From JAHEGP01 sp963792875 (lineage in GTDB: Bacteria > Pseudomonadota > Gammaproteobacteria > Pseudomonadales > JAHEGP01), in assembly GCA_963792875.1 (NCBI GenBank), contig CAWBXV010000006.1, positions 558,001 to 622,000 of the forward strand: a DNA stretch of 64,000 bases, read 5' to 3'. A program made the position numbers and the translations under genes. Positions 36,273-44,719 of the stretch are shown one piece after another (position 1 is the stretch's first letter; the number at the start of each line of letters is the position of its first letter). The notes beneath the pieces were generated by a model that was not told where the DNA came from, did no database searches, and was given only the letters and a program-made list of their open reading frames with translations.

Positions 36273-36352
36273 ATGCAGCGGCGATTTTTTTCGCTGGAAA
36301 GCTGGAAAGTGGCGCATTGTCAATCTAATTTATGGTTAGTCCTCTGCAAGTA

Positions 36353-36381
36353 TTGATTATTTATTTTGCTCGGGCTATAAC
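36353..36381 (+). promoter_or_regulatory. Sigma-70 promoter of minCDE
   Basis: TTGATT (36353-36358) and TATAAC (36376-36381) are separated by 17 bases. They lie about 48 bases upstream of the minC ATG in an AT-rich stretch that contrasts with the GC-rich surroundings. Confidence 0.6.
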
Positions 36382-36428
36382 ACCGGGCCTATCGGATTTG
36401 CGCTCCATAATAAGCGTACAGGGACATC

Positions 36429-37367
36429 ATGCATTCTTCGTACTCGGCCTCGGATTCCTCGTCATTTGATCCGAGAGCCTTTGCCCTCAAGGGCGGACTC
36501 TTTCCTCTTACCCTGCTCGAGATACTTCAATACGATCTCGAAGTGCTGCGCCGCGAGCTGGAGCAGAAGGCCAAACAGGCCCCCGATTTCTTCCGCCAGG
36601 CGCCGGTGATTCTCAGTGTCGATGGCATCGAGGATCAATCGCAGCTCGACCTGCTGGCGCTGAAGCAACTCTGTCAGGACGCGGGCTTGATCATCGTGGC
36701 GCTGCGGGAGGCGGGGTCGCCGCTCAATGCCAAGGCGCGTGAGCTCGGCCTCGCCGTACTGCCCCGGTCGCGGGCCAGGACCGTCGGTCATCAGCCCAGC
36801 GACATTGAATTGGGCGGAGCGCCCGCCAAAGCCGAGGGCGGCGGTGCCGCAGCCGAAGGGTCATCAGCGCGGTCGTCCGGCCGCGGTGGCGCCAAGTCCA
36901 GGTCTGTCCCCGCCAGGGCCAAGGTCGCGGCGGCGCCCGCTGCGCCTGCTGCGCCAGCTGCGCGGGAGGCGCTGCCGCCGGCGTACGCTGCCGACATTCC
37001 GGTGCTCACCGAACAGCTTGCAGAGCAACCGAACAAGCTGATCACCACGCCCATCCGCTCAGGGCAGCAAGTGTACGCGCCAGGTGGTGATCTGATTGTG
37101 GCGGCTCCCGTCTCGGCGGGTGCGGAGCTGCTGGCCGATGGCAATATCCACGTCTATGGAGCGCTGCGCGGCAGAGCGCTGGCCGGTGTCAAGGGCAATG
37201 AGCAGGCCCGGATTTTCTGCCAGAGTATGGAAGCTGAGCTGGTCTCTATCTCCGGCAATTTCAAGCTAGAGGAAACTCTCTCGAGTGAATACCGCGGCAA
37301 GCCGGTGATGATCTACCTCGAAGACAAGGTCCTCAAGGTAAAGCCTCTCACTTTCAGGGATCGTTAA
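36429..37367 (+). CDS. minC: Septum site-determining protein MinC
   Basis: A 312-residue inhibitor of FtsZ assembly that acts away from midcell. The N-terminal FtsZ-binding domain covers about 10-110 (FALKGGLFPLTLLEI). The C-terminal beta-helix domain covers about 200-305 (QVYAPGGDLIVAAPVSAGAE, NIHVYGALRGRALAG, with dimerisation and MinD binding). Between them lies an unusually long Ala/Gly/Ser-rich basic linker of some 80 residues, which makes the protein longer than the E. coli one (231). It is followed by minD after 29 bases. Confidence 0.95.
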   Translation: MHSSYSASDSSSFDPRAFALKGGLFPLTLLEILQYDLEVLRRELEQKAKQAPDFFRQAPVILSVDGIEDQSQLDLLALKQLCQDAGLIIVALREAGSPLNAKARELGLAVLPRSRARTVGHQPSDIELGGAPAKAEGGGAAAEGSSARSSGRGGAKSRSVPARAKVAAAPAAPAAPAAREALPPAYAADIPVLTEQLAEQPNKLITTPIRSGQQVYAPGGDLIVAAPVSAGAELLADGNIHVYGALRGRALAGVKGNEQARIFCQSMEAELVSISGNFKLEETLSSEYRGKPVMIYLEDKVLKVKPLTFRDR

Positions 37368-37396
37368 CGTGATAATCGACAAACAGGAATCAGAAA

Positions 37397-38212
37397 TTGG
37401 CTAAGATCATTGTAGTGACCTCCGGTAAGGGGGGGGTTGGCAAGACCACCACGAGCGCGGCGATCAGCAGCGGCCTGGCTCTGCGCGGACATAAGACAGT
37501 CGTGATCGATTTTGACATCGGTCTGCGCAATCTCGATCTGGTGATGAATTGCGAGCGGCGGGTCGTCTATGACTTCGTCAATGTCATCAACGGCGAATCC
37601 ACTTTGAAGCAGGCGCTCATCAAGGACAAGCGCTGCGACAAGCTGTTCATCCTGCCGGCATCGCAGACGCGCGACAAGGACGCCCTGACCAAGGAAGGCG
37701 TCGAGAAGGTGATGGAGGAGCTCGCCGCCATGGGCTTCGAGTTCATCATCTGCGACTCGCCCGCGGGCATCGAGCATGGCGCCTTCATGGCCATGTACTT
37801 TGCCGATGCGGCGATCATCGTGGCCAACCCGGAGGTCTCGTCGGTGCGCGATTCCGATCGCATACTGGGGCTGCTGCAGAGCAAGACCCGGCGCGCGGAA
37901 CGTGGCGAGCAGGTCGATGAGTTTCTGCTGATTACGCGCTACAGCCCCGAGCGGGTAGAAAAGGGTGAGATGCTCGCGGTGGCCGATGTCGAGGAAATCC
38001 TGGCCACCAACCTGCTGGGCGTGATACCAGAGTCACAATCCGTGCTGAAGGCATCCAACCAGGGTGTTCCGGTGATCTACGATGAGGTAAGTCTGGCTGG
38101 CCAGGCGTATTCCGACGCCATTTCACGGTTGCTTGGCGAGCAGGTCAAGCATCGCTTTCTGACGGCGGAAAATCGTGGCTTCATCAAGCGGTTGTTCAGG
38201 AGGAGCGCATGA
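37397..38212 (+). CDS. minD: Septum site-determining ATPase MinD
   Basis: A 271-residue membrane-associated ATPase that recruits MinC and oscillates with MinE. The start codon is TTG (MAKIIVVTSGKGGVGKTT); the deviant Walker A motif GKGGVGKTT is at 10-18. DFDIGLRNLDL and CDSPAGIEHGA carry the switch regions. The C-terminal amphipathic membrane-targeting helix ends GFIKRLFRRSA. The gene overlaps minE by four bases. Confidence 0.97.
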   Translation: MAKIIVVTSGKGGVGKTTTSAAISSGLALRGHKTVVIDFDIGLRNLDLVMNCERRVVYDFVNVINGESTLKQALIKDKRCDKLFILPASQTRDKDALTKEGVEKVMEELAAMGFEFIICDSPAGIEHGAFMAMYFADAAIIVANPEVSSVRDSDRILGLLQSKTRRAERGEQVDEFLLITRYSPERVEKGEMLAVADVEEILATNLLGVIPESQSVLKASNQGVPVIYDEVSLAGQAYSDAISRLLGEQVKHRFLTAENRGFIKRLFRRSA

Positions 38213-38463
38213 GGTTTCTGGAATACTTCCGCAAGGAAACCAACAACAGTGCGGCGATTGCCAAAGATCGCCTGCAGATCATTGTTGCCCACGAACGCAG
38301 CCACAAGAGTGAGCCTGATTATCTGCCCAAACTGCAGCAGGAATTGCTGCAGGTGATCAGCCGCTACATCTCGGTCGATCTGGACGACATCGATGTGCAG
38401 ATCGAAAAGCTCAACGAGTGCTCGGTGCTGGAACTCAACATCACGCTGCCCGAGACCGTCTGA
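38209..38463 (+). CDS. minE: Cell division topological specificity factor MinE
   Basis: An 84-residue protein that stimulates MinD ATPase and sets up pole-to-pole oscillation. It starts MRFLEYFRKETNNSA. The MinD-contacting helix/strand RLQIIVAHER is at about 24-33, and the C-terminal dimerisation domain contains ISRYISVDLDDIDVQIE. The ATGA overlap with minD suggests coupled synthesis. A strong terminator follows the gene. Confidence 0.97.
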   Translation: MRFLEYFRKETNNSAAIAKDRLQIIVAHERSHKSEPDYLPKLQQELLQVISRYISVDLDDIDVQIEKLNECSVLELNITLPETV

Positions 38464-38479
38464 CGACGTTGGCCGGAAG

Positions 38480-38517
38480 GCCCGCCGGTCCCCGTTAGGG
38501 GGACTGCGGGGCTTTTT
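38480..38517 (+). terminator. Intrinsic terminator of minCDE
   Basis: A GC-rich stem-loop (arms built on GCCCGCCGGTCCCC and GGGGGACTGCGGGGC around a GTTA loop) is followed directly by five Ts, 17 bases after the minE stop. It is the clearest Rho-independent terminator in the window. Confidence 0.8.
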
Positions 38518-38696
38518 ATCGGTGGCGTTTGGCGCCGGCCCCCCTGCAGCCCGGGGCGGCAGTGGGTGCCGCGGCCGGGCGTGCAGCAGATACCCTTCCG
38601 TTTTCACGCGATAGGCGGCAAAATTGCCGCTTTGCCGTGGCGCGCCGGGCAGGGCGCCGCCAGCGGCGGTTATTTTCGGGGCGCGGGCCGCTAATC

Positions 38697-39275
38697 ATGC
38701 TGTTGATGATCGACAATTACGACTCATTCACCTACAACGTGGTGCAATACCTGGGTGAGCTCGGCGCCGATGTGCGCGTGTTCCGCAACGACGAGATTTC
38801 CGTGCAGGAGATCGAGCAGCTGCGGCCCGAGCGCCTCGTGATCTCGCCTGGCCCCTGCACCCCCAACGAGGCTGGCGTGTCCATGGCTGCCATCGAGCAT
38901 TTTGCCGGTGTCGTGCCCATCCTCGGCATCTGCCTGGGGCATCAGAGTATCGGCCAGGTGTTCGGCGGTCGCATCGTGCGCGCCGGGCGCGTCATGCACG
39001 GCAAGACCTCCATGATCCATCACAGCGGCGTCGGGGTTTTCAGCGGGCTGCCCGATCCCTTCGAGGCTACGCGCTATCACTCGCTGGTCATCGACAAGGC
39101 GAGCGTGCCAGATTGCCTCGAAGTGACCGCCTGGACCGTCGACGAGCGCGGCGAGCTGGAGGAAATCATGGGCGTGCGCCATCGGGAGCTGCCGGTCGAG
39201 GGGGTCCAGTTCCATCCCGAATCGATTCTCACCCGGCAGGGGCACGATCTGCTGGCGAACTTTCTCAGGCTGTAG
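38697..39275 (+). CDS. trpG: Anthranilate synthase component II (glutamine amidotransferase)
   Basis: A 192-residue class I glutamine amidotransferase that supplies ammonia to TrpE and perhaps to PabB. ATG 38697 gives MLLMIDNYDSFTYNVVQYLG, the family N-terminus; the longer frame upstream reads through GC-rich intergenic sequence. The oxyanion motif VISPGPCTPNEAG, the catalytic cysteine in GICLGHQSIGQ (about 79) and VQFHPESI with the catalytic His/Glu are all present. It heads trpGDC. The 179-base upstream gap contains an inverted repeat (GCGGCAA/TTGCCGC, 38615-38630) that could be an operator. Confidence 0.95.
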   Translation: MLLMIDNYDSFTYNVVQYLGELGADVRVFRNDEISVQEIEQLRPERLVISPGPCTPNEAGVSMAAIEHFAGVVPILGICLGHQSIGQVFGGRIVRAGRVMHGKTSMIHHSGVGVFSGLPDPFEATRYHSLVIDKASVPDCLEVTAWTVDERGELEEIMGVRHRELPVEGVQFHPESILTRQGHDLLANFLRL

Positions 39276-39292
39276 GCGGCGGGAGCGGCGTT

Positions 39293-40336
39293 ATGCGCAT
39301 TCAGGAGGCCATTGGCGAGTTGCTGGAGGGGCGGGATCTGGCTGGCCCCGACATGGAGCAGGTGATGCGCCAGGTCATGACCGGAGAGGCAACGCCGGCA
39401 CAGATCGGGGGTTTGCTGGTCGCCCTGCGCATGAAGGGGGAGACGGCCGACGAACTGGCTGCCGCCGCCACGGTGATGCGCGAGCTGTCGAACAAGGTCC
39501 ACGTCACGGGCGCCCATCTGGTCGACATCGTCGGCACCGGGGGGGATGGCGGGCGCCTGTTCAATGTCTCCACCGCGGCGAGCTTCGTCGCGGCGGCGGC
39601 CGGCGCCAGGGTGGCCAAACATGGCAATCGCTCGGTGACCTCCAGCTCCGGCAGCACCGATGTGCTGGAGGCCGCCGGCATCTGTGTCGATCTGACGCCG
39701 GAGCAGGTCGCGCGCTGCGTGCAGGAAGTAGGCGTGGGCTACATGTTTGCGGTGGCGCACCACACCGCGATGCGTCATGCCATCGGACCGCGCCGCGAGC
39801 TGGCCGTGCGCACCGTGTTCAACCTGCTGGGGCCGCTGACCAACCCGGCGGCGGTGCCCAATATGCTGGTGGGGGTGTTCAGTGAGCGCTGGCAGGAGCC
39901 CTTTGCCAGGGTGCTCAGACAACTGGGCGCCGGTCACGTGCTGGTGGTGCATGCGGCGGATGGGCTCGATGAGATCAGCATCGCCGCCCCCACGCGGGTC
40001 GTGGAGCTGCGCGGGGGCCACATCAGCGACTATCTCATCGAGCCGGAGGATTTCGGGCTGCGCAGGGCCAGCCTGGACGAACTGGTGGTCGCCGATCCCA
40101 AGGCCAGTTATGCCGTGATCGAGCGGGCTTTCAGTGGCGAGTGTCAGGCGGCGCGGGATATCGTGGCGCTCAATGCCGGCGCCGCGCTCTATGCGGCCGA
40201 CGTGTGCCCGGACATTGCGACCGGGGTGAGGCTGGCCGACGACGTCATGGCGTCGGGCCAGGCGTGGCAGAAACTGCAGGAGCTGGCTGACTTCACCACC
40301 ATGCTCGCTGCCATCGACGCGGGGGCCGGCGCATGA
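39293..40336 (+). CDS. trpD: Anthranilate phosphoribosyltransferase
   Basis: A 347-residue enzyme that joins anthranilate and PRPP. ATG 39293 has GGGAG eight bases upstream. The PRPP-binding GTGGDGGRLFNVSTA lies at about 81-95, followed by KHGNRSVTSSSGSTDVLE and the metal motif HAADGLDEIS. Its stop overlaps trpC by four bases. Length is typical. Confidence 0.97.
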   Translation: MRIQEAIGELLEGRDLAGPDMEQVMRQVMTGEATPAQIGGLLVALRMKGETADELAAAATVMRELSNKVHVTGAHLVDIVGTGGDGGRLFNVSTAASFVAAAAGARVAKHGNRSVTSSSGSTDVLEAAGICVDLTPEQVARCVQEVGVGYMFAVAHHTAMRHAIGPRRELAVRTVFNLLGPLTNPAAVPNMLVGVFSERWQEPFARVLRQLGAGHVLVVHAADGLDEISIAAPTRVVELRGGHISDYLIEPEDFGLRRASLDELVVADPKASYAVIERAFSGECQAARDIVALNAGAALYAADVCPDIATGVRLADDVMASGQAWQKLQELADFTTMLAAIDAGAGA

Positions 40337-41145
40337 CGGCGCCCACGGCACCGCCCGATATCCTGACCCGGATACTGCAGCGCAAGGGCGAGGAGGTTGC
40401 GCAGCGGCGGGCGCAGACCGGCGTCGCCCGGCTGCGTGACGAGATCGCCCGGCAGGACGCGTGCAGGGGCTTTGCGGATGCCCTGCGCAGCACGGTGATG
40501 CGGGGTGCGCCGGCGGTTATTGCGGAGATCAAGAAGGCCTCCCCGAGCAGGGGCGTCATTCGCGAGCAGTTCGATCCCGCGGCCATCGCGCGTGGTTACC
40601 AGGCGGCGGGCGCTGCCTGCCTGTCGGTGCTGACGGACATCGACTTTTTTCAGGGCGACGACGCCTACTTGCGGCAGGCCCGGGCGGCCTCGACGCTGCC
40701 GGTGTTGCGCAAGGACTTCATCATCGACCCCTACCAGGTCTATGAGGCCAGGGCGATGGGCGCAGACTGCATATTGCTGATCGTCTCAGCGCTCGCGCAG
40801 CAGCCGGCCTTGATGGCAGAGCTGGAGGCGCTGGCGTTCGAGCTGGGAATGGACGTGCTGGTGGAGGTTCACGACCGCGCCGAGCTGGCGCTGGCGCTGG
40901 CATTGCGCACACCCCTGGTCGGCATCAACAACCGCAACCTGCACACCTTTGTCACGAGTCTGGAGGTCACCTATGACCTGCAGGCGTCGATTCCAGCCGA
41001 CCGCCTGATCGTCACGGAGAGCGGTATTCACAGCGCGGAGGACGTGCTGGCGATGCGGGAGAGGGGAGTTGACTGCTTTCTGGTCGGTGAGGCCTTCATG
41101 CGGGCCGCTGAGCCAGGAGAGGCCTTGCGGCGCCTGTTCTTCTGA
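40333..41145 (+). CDS. trpC: Indole-3-glycerol phosphate synthase
   Basis: A 270-residue TIM-barrel enzyme of tryptophan synthesis. Conserved motifs are VIAEIKKASPSRGVIR (about 58-73), LSVLTDIDFFQG, LRKDFIIDPYQV, VGINNRNLHTF and the phosphate-binding TESGIHSAEDV. It is the monofunctional form, not fused to TrpF. It ends the trpGDC operon and is convergent with crp, with only 31 bases between the stops. Confidence 0.97.
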   Translation: MTAPTAPPDILTRILQRKGEEVAQRRAQTGVARLRDEIARQDACRGFADALRSTVMRGAPAVIAEIKKASPSRGVIREQFDPAAIARGYQAAGAACLSVLTDIDFFQGDDAYLRQARAASTLPVLRKDFIIDPYQVYEARAMGADCILLIVSALAQQPALMAELEALAFELGMDVLVEVHDRAELALALALRTPLVGINNRNLHTFVTSLEVTYDLQASIPADRLIVTESGIHSAEDVLAMRERGVDCFLVGEAFMRAAEPGEALRRLFF

Positions 41146-41176
41146 TGCGGCCCGCCGGGGGAGGGGTGACAGCGCG

Positions 41177-41818
41177 CTAGCGCGTGCCGTACACCACCAT
41201 GGTCTTGCCCTTGACCGAGACCAGCGCCTGCTCCTCAAGGATTTTCAGTACCCTGCCGACCATCTCACGCGAGCAGCCGACGATGCGACCGATCTCCTGC
41301 CGTGTGATCTTGATCTGCATGCCGTCGGGGTGGGTCATGGCGTCGGGTTCCTTGCTCAGGTCGAGCAGCGTGCGTGCGACCCGGCCGGTGACGTCGAGGA
41401 AGGCCAGGTCGCCGACCTTGCGCGTGGTCTTGCGCAGTCGGGCCGCCATCTGTTTGCCGATGGCCCGCTTGATCTGCGGAAAGCGCTCGCTGATCTCGCC
41501 GAATTTGGCATAGCTGATCTCGGCGACCTCGCACACGGTTTTGGCTCGGACCCAGGCGCTGCGTGAGTCCTCGTTGTCGTACAGGCCCATCTCGCCGAAG
41601 AAATCGCCATCGTTGAGGTAGGCGACGATCATCTCCTTGCCGTCGTCGTCTTCGATGGCAACGGTCACAGATCCCTTGATGATGTAATACAGCGAATCAC
41701 TGGAATCGCCCGCATAGATTATGGTGCTTTTTGACGGGTATTTTCTGCGGTGACAGTACGCCAGAAAGTCATCGAGATGTTCGATCCTGGTGGGTAGATT
41801 GATCGGTACGGTACGCAA
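41177..41818 (-). CDS. crp: cAMP receptor protein family regulator (Crp/Vfr)
   Basis: A 213-residue cyclic-nucleotide-responsive transcription regulator, closer in sequence to Pseudomonas Vfr than to E. coli Crp. The N-terminal cAMP-binding beta-roll contains YYIIKGSVTVAIEDDDGKEM and GDFFGEMGLY with the phosphate cassette RSAWVRAKT. The C-terminal helix-turn-helix contains ITRQEIGRIVGCSREMVGRV. The start is TTG at 41818 with GGAGA upstream. The gene order trpGDC-crp with a divergent OsmC gene is shared with Pseudomonas. Confidence 0.95.
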   Translation of the reverse strand: MRTVPINLPTRIEHLDDFLAYCHRRKYPSKSTIIYAGDSSDSLYYIIKGSVTVAIEDDDGKEMIVAYLNDGDFFGEMGLYDNEDSRSAWVRAKTVCEVAEISYAKFGEISERFPQIKRAIGKQMAARLRKTTRKVGDLAFLDVTGRVARTLLDLSKEPDAMTHPDGMQIKITRQEIGRIVGCSREMVGRVLKILEEQALVSVKGKTMVVYGTR

Positions 41819-42031
41819 GCTCTATCTCCACTTATTGTCGGTTTTCTGACAGGCAAGCTCCAGTATGGTATGGAGCGCCCGCGACTGCCAGCGCCGGCCG
41901 CCTGCGAGCGACGGCTTTGTGAACCGGTTTGCTGTTTGCCGCGACGGGTGCTGTTACCGCTTCCGCGCCCGCTGCTGGGGTGTGGTCCGGCACCCATGAA
42001 AAAGCTGCGCTTGCGGCGCTCCCGTATCCCT

Positions 42032-42037
42032 TATAAT
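42032..42037 (+). promoter_or_regulatory. -10 element of the OsmC-family gene; region between crp and osmC
   Basis: The 302-base divergent region 41819-42120 carries a perfect TATAAT on the plus strand 84 bases before the osmC-like ATG. TTGCGG lies 15 bases upstream of it, a short spacer. No clear palindromic Crp operator (TGTGA-N6-TCACA) was seen in this gap, although autoregulation of crp would be expected there. Confidence 0.5.
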
Positions 42038-42120
42038 GCAGCCCCTTCGGGCGGGCGCAGCAGCGTCCGCTCAGTTCAGTTTAGACTATAAACCAGTGCG
42101 TACCGGCCAGGGGAAAGCCA

Positions 42121-42555
42121 ATGATGAAAGCGACGGTCAGATGGATCGAGGATGCCATGTTTCTAGGGGAGTCCGGCAGCGGCCACACGGTCCTGATGGA
42201 TGGCCCTGCCGACCACGGTGGCAGGAATGTGGGTATCCGGCCGATGGAGACGCTGCTGGTCGGTGTTGGCGGCTGCGCTTCGTTTGACGTGATGAGCATC
42301 CTGCGCAAGGCGCGCCAGCGCGTTACGCATTGCACTGCCGAACTGGAGGCTGAGCGCGCGGACGCCGTGCCCGCGGTCTTTACCCGTATTCACCTGCACT
42401 TCAAGGTCGTCGGCATCGATCTGAAAGAGGCTCACGTGAAGCGAGCGGTGGCGTTGTCAGCAGAAAAGTACTGCTCCGCGTCCATCATGCTGGGTGCGGC
42501 GGGTGTCGCCATGACTCACAGCTACGAAATTGTCGATGCCGCAGTGAGCGCCTAG
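42121..42555 (+). CDS. OsmC family protein (YhfA-like)
   Basis: A 144-residue OsmC/Ohr-fold protein. It contains the family cysteines: Cys58 in GVGGCASFDVMSILRKAR and Cys119 in AEKYCSASIMLG, the pair expected for thiol-dependent peroxidase chemistry. Its position divergent from crp matches E. coli yhfA, whose substrate is unknown. The ATG at 42121 is followed by a second ATG, and AGGGGA lies upstream. It ends convergently with coq7. Confidence 0.92.
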   Translation: MMKATVRWIEDAMFLGESGSGHTVLMDGPADHGGRNVGIRPMETLLVGVGGCASFDVMSILRKARQRVTHCTAELEAERADAVPAVFTRIHLHFKVVGIDLKEAHVKRAVALSAEKYCSASIMLGAAGVAMTHSYEIVDAAVSA

Positions 42556-42676
42556 CCAGGGCTTGCCTGGCAACAGGCTGGCGAGTGCACGCCGGGCGCG
42601 GGCCGAACCCACCGGCCGCAGCGCAGCGGGATTGAGGGCCGCCATCATCGAATTGTGAAGTGGTCCGTGGCGGTCT

Positions 42677-43321
42677 CTACAGGCGATAGGTGGACTCGGT
42701 CATGATCCTGGAAACGAGCGTCATGGCCTGTTTGACCGGGCCGGTAAAGTGCACGGCGCCGGCCTCGCGCGCTTTGTCGGCGTGCTGCTGCTCGTCATCC
42801 AGCATCTGCTGCAGGATGTGGCGGCTTCTGTCATCGTCGGCGGGCAGCCGCCCGAGGTGATCGCGCAGGTGTTCGCATACCTGATCTTCCGTGGCGGCGA
42901 CAAACCCCAGGCTCCAGCGGTCGCCGGCGATGCCGGCCAGCGCGCCGAGGCCGAATGACAGGGCGTAGAAGGCCGGATTGAAGACGCTCGTGTGGCTGTG
43001 CAGTTCATGCAGGCGCTCTTCGCACCACGCCAGGTGGTCGATTTCCTCGTCGGCGGCCTGGGACATGGCCGCTTTGAGTTCCGGTCGACGCGCCGTCAGC
43101 GCCTGGCCCTGGTAAAGTGCCTGGGCGCATACCTCGCCGGTATGGTTGACCCGCATCAGCCCGGCAGCGTGGCGCTGTTGTCGGCTGTCCAGAGGTGGCG
43201 GCGGTTGCTCGTGCGCCGGATTGCGCCGCCTGGCCCTGCTGCTGCCGGGTGACAGCGTCTTGAGCGCCCGGTCCAGGCTCAGTACCAGCCTGTCGGCAAG
43301 ACCTTGCTGTTGTTCGCTCAT
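42677..43321 (-). CDS. coq7: Demethoxyubiquinone hydroxylase
   Basis: A 214-residue di-iron monooxygenase that carries out the C6 hydroxylation of ubiquinone synthesis; Pseudomonas uses Coq7 where E. coli uses UbiF. The iron ligands are in NHTGEVCAQALY (Glu), EEIDHLAWCEERL (ExxH), the later AATEDQVCEHL and LDDEQQHADKA. ATG 43321 gives MSEQQQGLADRLVLSLDRAL; an upstream open extension looks non-conserved. It lies 64 bases downstream of purD on the same strand. Confidence 0.93.
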   Translation of the reverse strand: MSEQQQGLADRLVLSLDRALKTLSPGSSRARRRNPAHEQPPPPLDSRQQRHAAGLMRVNHTGEVCAQALYQGQALTARRPELKAAMSQAADEEIDHLAWCEERLHELHSHTSVFNPAFYALSFGLGALAGIAGDRWSLGFVAATEDQVCEHLRDHLGRLPADDDRSRHILQQMLDDEQQHADKAREAGAVHFTGPVKQAMTLVSRIMTESTYRL

Positions 43322-43385
43322 GCGTGAATCTCCACTGCTGTGCGCGCGCCGGCGAGGCCAGCGGCGCGAGGGCGCCGCCCCGGGT

Positions 43386-44672
43386 TCAGGATCGCTCCCT
43401 GGCAATGGCGCGATAGCCGATGTCCCTGCGATAGTAGACCCCGTCCCAGTGCAGGGTATCCGCCAGCTGGTAGGCCCGCCGCTGCGCCTCCGATACCGTT
43501 TGCCCGAGCGCGGTGGCGCACAGCACCCGCCCCCCGGCTGTGACGACCTCGTCTGCCGCGAGGGCGGTGCCGGCGTGAAACACCACGGCGTCGTCGCTGT
43601 CGCGCTCGGGGAGGCCGCTGATGGCGTCGCCCTTGCGATAGCTGGCGGGATAGCCGCCGGCCGCCAGCACCACGCCCAGCGCGGCGCGCGGGTCCCAGTC
43701 GGCGGTCACGGTGTCCAGCCGCTGCGCCAGGGCGGCATCACACAGGTCGATCAGGTCGGATCGCAGTCTCATCATGATGGGCTGCGTCTCCGGGTCGCCG
43801 AAGCGGCAATTGTACTCCAGCACCTTGGCGCTGCCATCCGGCGCGATCATGAGGCCGGCGTAGAGAAAGCCGGTGTAGCGATTGCCCTCGGCTGCCATGC
43901 CGGCGACCGTGGGCTGCATGATGTCGCGCATGACGTGCTGCTCGACCGCTGCGGTGACCACCGGCGCGGGAGAGTAGGCGCCCATGCCGCCGGTATTGGG
44001 GCCGCGATCGCCGTCGTCTCTGGCCTTGTGATCCTGGCTGGTCGCCATGGCCAGGATGTGCTCGCCATCGACCATGGCGATGAAGCTGGCTTCCTCGCCC
44101 TGCAGGAACTCCTCAACCACGACGCGATGCCCGGCTTCGCCGAAGGCATTGCCCGACAGCATGTCCGACACCGCGGCGATGGCCTCGGCGACCGTCTGCG
44201 CCAGGACCACGCCCTTGCCGGCGGCCAGACCGTCGGCCTTGACCACGATGGGCGCGCCCTGTGCGCGGATGTAGGCGATGGCGCTTTCGGTCTCGGTAAA
44301 GGTCTGGTAGGCGGCGGTAGGGATCCGGTGCCGGGCCAGGAAGTCCTTGGAGAAGGTCTTCGAGCCCTCCAGCTGTGCGGCGCCGCGCGAGGGTCCGAAG
44401 ATCGGCAGCCCGCGGGCGGTGAAGTAGTCGACCACGCCTGCCACCAGCGGTGCCTCGGGGCCGACGATGGTGAGTCCGACGTCGTTGGCCTCGGCGAAGC
44501 CGGCCAGGCCGGCAAAGTCCATGACGTCGATCGCGACATTCTCGATGCCCGGCCGCAGCGCGGTGCCGGCATTGCCCGGTGCGACGAAAACGGTGTCGAC
44601 GCGGGGGCTCTGCGCGGCTTTCCACGCCAGCGCGTGTTCGCGGCCCCCGCCGCCAATGATCATTACATTCAT
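43386..44672 (-). CDS. purD: Phosphoribosylamine-glycine ligase
   Basis: A 428-residue ATP-grasp enzyme, second step of purine synthesis. It starts MNVMIIGGGGREHALAWKAA. ATP-grasp motifs include PIVVKADGLAAGKGVVLA (about 138-155), EEFLQGEEASF and LEYNCRFGDPETQPIMMRL. Length is normal. It follows purH after 47 bases on the minus strand, the typical purHD operon. Confidence 0.97.
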   Translation of the reverse strand: MNVMIIGGGGREHALAWKAAQSPRVDTVFVAPGNAGTALRPGIENVAIDVMDFAGLAGFAEANDVGLTIVGPEAPLVAGVVDYFTARGLPIFGPSRGAAQLEGSKTFSKDFLARHRIPTAAYQTFTETESAIAYIRAQGAPIVVKADGLAAGKGVVLAQTVAEAIAAVSDMLSGNAFGEAGHRVVVEEFLQGEEASFIAMVDGEHILAMATSQDHKARDDGDRGPNTGGMGAYSPAPVVTAAVEQHVMRDIMQPTVAGMAAEGNRYTGFLYAGLMIAPDGSAKVLEYNCRFGDPETQPIMMRLRSDLIDLCDAALAQRLDTVTADWDPRAALGVVLAAGGYPASYRKGDAISGLPERDSDDAVVFHAGTALAADEVVTAGGRVLCATALGQTVSEAQRRAYQLADTLHWDGVYYRRDIGYRAIARERS

Positions 44673-44719
44673 TCTCTGCTGTCCCCTCTGCCGCGTGACG
44701 CCAACGGCGCCCGCGCTGG

